Source of the DNA: Deltaproteobacteria bacterium
GTDB taxonomy: Bacteria; Desulfobacterota; Syntrophobacteria; Syntrophobacterales; Thermodesulforhabdaceae
Direction: 5' to 3'
Assembly (NCBI GenBank): GCA_019309115.1
Contig: JAFDGW010000009.1
Location: forward strand, 1 to 64,000
DNA length: 64,000 nucleotides
In this document: in pieces, positions 62,848-64,000 of the stretch
Numbering within the stretch: position 1 is the first letter of the stretch
Layout: the number at the start of each line of letters is the position of its first letter
The notes under the pieces: model-generated
Seen by the model: only the letters and a program-made list of their open reading frames with translations
What the model was told of the DNA's origin: nothing
Database searches by the model: none
Program-made: the position numbers and the translations under genes

Positions 62848-62922
62848 TGGCTGGGGTGGGAGGATTCGAACCTCCGAATGCGGGTTCCAAAGACCCGTGC
62901 CTTACCCCTTGGCGACACCCCA
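62848..62922 (-). tRNA. tRNA-Gln, anticodon TTG
   Basis: Read on the minus strand, acceptor TGGGGTG pairs with CACCCCA, followed by an encoded GCCA. The anticodon stem CGGGT/ACCCG encloses CTTTGGA, giving TTG, which reads CAA and CAG. The T arm is GGAGG-TTCGAAT-CCTCC. It lies between ispE and prs, an arrangement seen in other delta-proteobacteria. Confidence 0.96.
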
Positions 62923-62937
62923 AGCCGATATTTTTTC

Positions 62938-63846
62938 TCAAACCTCTGAAAACGGCCAACCCGGATCCGAAAGTACCTCCGCCAATCTTAACCAAAACCC
63001 ACGGTCCCATTTACTCCGGGCTGCCTCAAACACCCTTTCTGCCCTGCCTCGACCCTCAAAGATTCCAAATACCGTTGGCCCACTTCCTGTCACCAAACTA
63101 GCCAGAGCACCCTGTTCAACCAACCACCGTTTAATTTCCACCAGCACAGGGTACTTGCTCAGAGCATATCCTTCTAAATCGTTCTTTAAAATACTCGAAA
63201 GATCAACATTTGAATCCAAAACCTCATTAAGGCTAATAAAATTGCCCTTTTTTGTCAATTCCAAACTTCTATAAGCCGCTTTGGTGGAAATTGCAAAGGG
63301 TGGCTTCACAAGAACTAAAAAATATTGAGGAACTCCCTTCACATAGGTCAAACGATCACCAATGCCCTCAGCAAGAGCCGGCCTACATCTCAAAAAGAAT
63401 GGAACATCTGCGCCTACTCTTTTTGCCACATTCACCAACTCTGCTTCGGAAAGGGGACTCGGATTTATCAGGTTGAACAGTCTCAATATGCCACCTGCGT
63501 TCGAACTTCCACCACCAAGGCCCGCTCCAACAGGGATGTTCTTTTCAATGTTTACAGTAACCCCCCCATCCGGCCAACCAGTACGATCCTTGTAAACAGA
63601 CACAGCTTTCCACACCAGATTGCGAGAATCTTCCGGAACGTCAGGGTGGTTGCAATGCAACGCAATCGAACCACCGCCTACAAAGCGGATAATCATTCTA
63701 TCAAAAACGGACACAGGGACCATCAATGTCCACAAATTATGATAGCCATCAGCACGCCGGTCAACAATCTGTAACCACAGGTTTATCTTTGCCGGAACGT
63801 CAATTACGTATTCGGAAAATCCACTATTACCACCCAAGCTCGACAT
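62938..63846 (-). CDS. ispE: 4-diphosphocytidyl-2-C-methyl-D-erythritol kinase
   Basis: A GHMP-family kinase of 302 residues acting after IspD and before IspF. The opening VPAKINLWLQIVDRRADGYHNLWTLM carries the substrate-binding Lys, and NIEKNIPVGAGLGGGSSNAGGIL is the ATP loop. The C-terminal half has SLVTGSGPTVFGIFEGRGRAE, the GHMP motif 3. The ATG has only a weak binding site. It precedes tRNA-Gln and prs. The gene upstream is a DUF1844 protein. Confidence 0.96.
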   Translation of the reverse strand: MSSLGGNSGFSEYVIDVPAKINLWLQIVDRRADGYHNLWTLMVPVSVFDRMIIRFVGGGSIALHCNHPDVPEDSRNLVWKAVSVYKDRTGWPDGGVTVNIEKNIPVGAGLGGGSSNAGGILRLFNLINPSPLSEAELVNVAKRVGADVPFFLRCRPALAEGIGDRLTYVKGVPQYFLVLVKPPFAISTKAAYRSLELTKKGNFISLNEVLDSNVDLSSILKNDLEGYALSKYPVLVEIKRWLVEQGALASLVTGSGPTVFGIFEGRGRAERVFEAARSKWDRGFWLRLAEVLSDPGWPFSEV

Positions 63847-63867
63847 AATGACTACCGCTATTCGGTT

Positions 63868-64000
63868 TTATATCTGAGAACTTTTTTGTACAAATTTCAT
63901 GCGTAAATCATAAAGGAGTGATTTCAAAAGCTGCTCCTCGTCTTTCGACAGGTTACCTTGGGTCTTCTCTTCAATAACCGCCAGAGTATCTATTATCTGA
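63868..64000 (-). CDS. C-terminal part of a DUF1844-family protein (5' end outside the window)
   Basis: The frame enters from the right edge and stops at TAA 63868-63870. The last 44 residues include QIIDTLAVIEEKTQGNLSKDEEQLLKSLLYDLRMKFVQ, split here only as QIIDTLAVIEEKTQG, NLSKDEEQLL and LYDLRMKFV, which is the C-terminal signature of the small DUF1844 proteins common in delta-proteobacteria. Function unknown. It precedes ispE by 21 bases and is probably co-transcribed. Confidence 0.8.
   Translation of the reverse strand, partial: QIIDTLAVIEEKTQGNLSKDEEQLLKSLLYDLRMKFVQKSSQI

Overview
The window looks like a chromosomal stretch of a Gram-negative, probably thermophilic, anaerobic bacterium of the Desulfobacterota (delta-proteobacterial sulfate-reducer or syntroph type, perhaps near Syntrophobacter or Thermodesulforhabdus). 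This is inferred from gene content and protein style: a FrdX-like ferredoxin beside a Crp/Fnr regulator, rubredoxin and ferritin-like genes, a membrane pyrophosphatase, a CoA-transferase fused to a GNAT domain, and the ispE, tRNA-Gln, prs, rplY, pth and leuS, lptE, holA gene orders. Gram-negative outer-membrane genes (lptE, a Wza-like export lipoprotein) support it. No 16S rRNA is present, so the placement is an inference.

Layout. 1-6 kb: exopolysaccharide module on the minus strand (598-aa orphan, polyprenyl glycosylphosphotransferase, ExeA-like ATPase with LysM and SPOR domains, export lipoprotein). 6-14 kb: nitrilase-family amidase with a coupled small membrane ORF, DsbC-like protein, MBL hydrolase, PD-(D/E)XK-like protein, CoA-transferase/GNAT fusion, lgt, hsp20, macro-domain protein. 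14-24 kb: acnA, UDP-glucose dehydrogenase, RNase P RNA, then ispD, ispF, cysS and a DUF151 nuclease. 23-30 kb: FrdX-like ferredoxin, a zinc-ribbon/HD-like gene and a divergent Crp/Fnr regulator sharing a palindromic operator; a TraB/ChaN-like gene coupled to an L,D-transpeptidase; rubredoxin, ferritin-like protein, ferredoxin. 30-42 kb: information processing (tadA overlapping a tRNA-Ser, second tRNA-Ser, dnaX, ybaB, recR), a dynamin-like GTPase behind stacked hairpins, inositol monophosphatase family, leuS, lptE, holA. 42-48 kb: a BMP-type ABC importer with a cupin. 48-51 kb: a chemoreceptor and an insertion-sequence-end-like remnant. 51-58 kb: nitroreductase, a thiolase/HBD/acyl-CoA dehydrogenase operon, an ECF sigma operon led by a histidine-rich exported protein, and a methyltransferase. 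58-64 kb: hppA, pth, a structured intergenic element, rplY, prs, tRNA-Gln, ispE and the end of a DUF1844 gene.

Most of the window is housekeeping. The less ordinary parts are the His-rich/ECF/anti-sigma/DUF3106 operon with a candidate autoregulated promoter, the FNR-type operator matching the recognition helix of its neighbouring cysteine-free regulator, the unassigned 598-aa protein in the polysaccharide locus, the possible pseudoknot between rplY and pth, a candidate frameshift site in dnaX, and a 49-codon gene with a strong ribosome binding site at 34.7 kb. All start choices, structures and functions here are read by eye from sequence; no database search was run.
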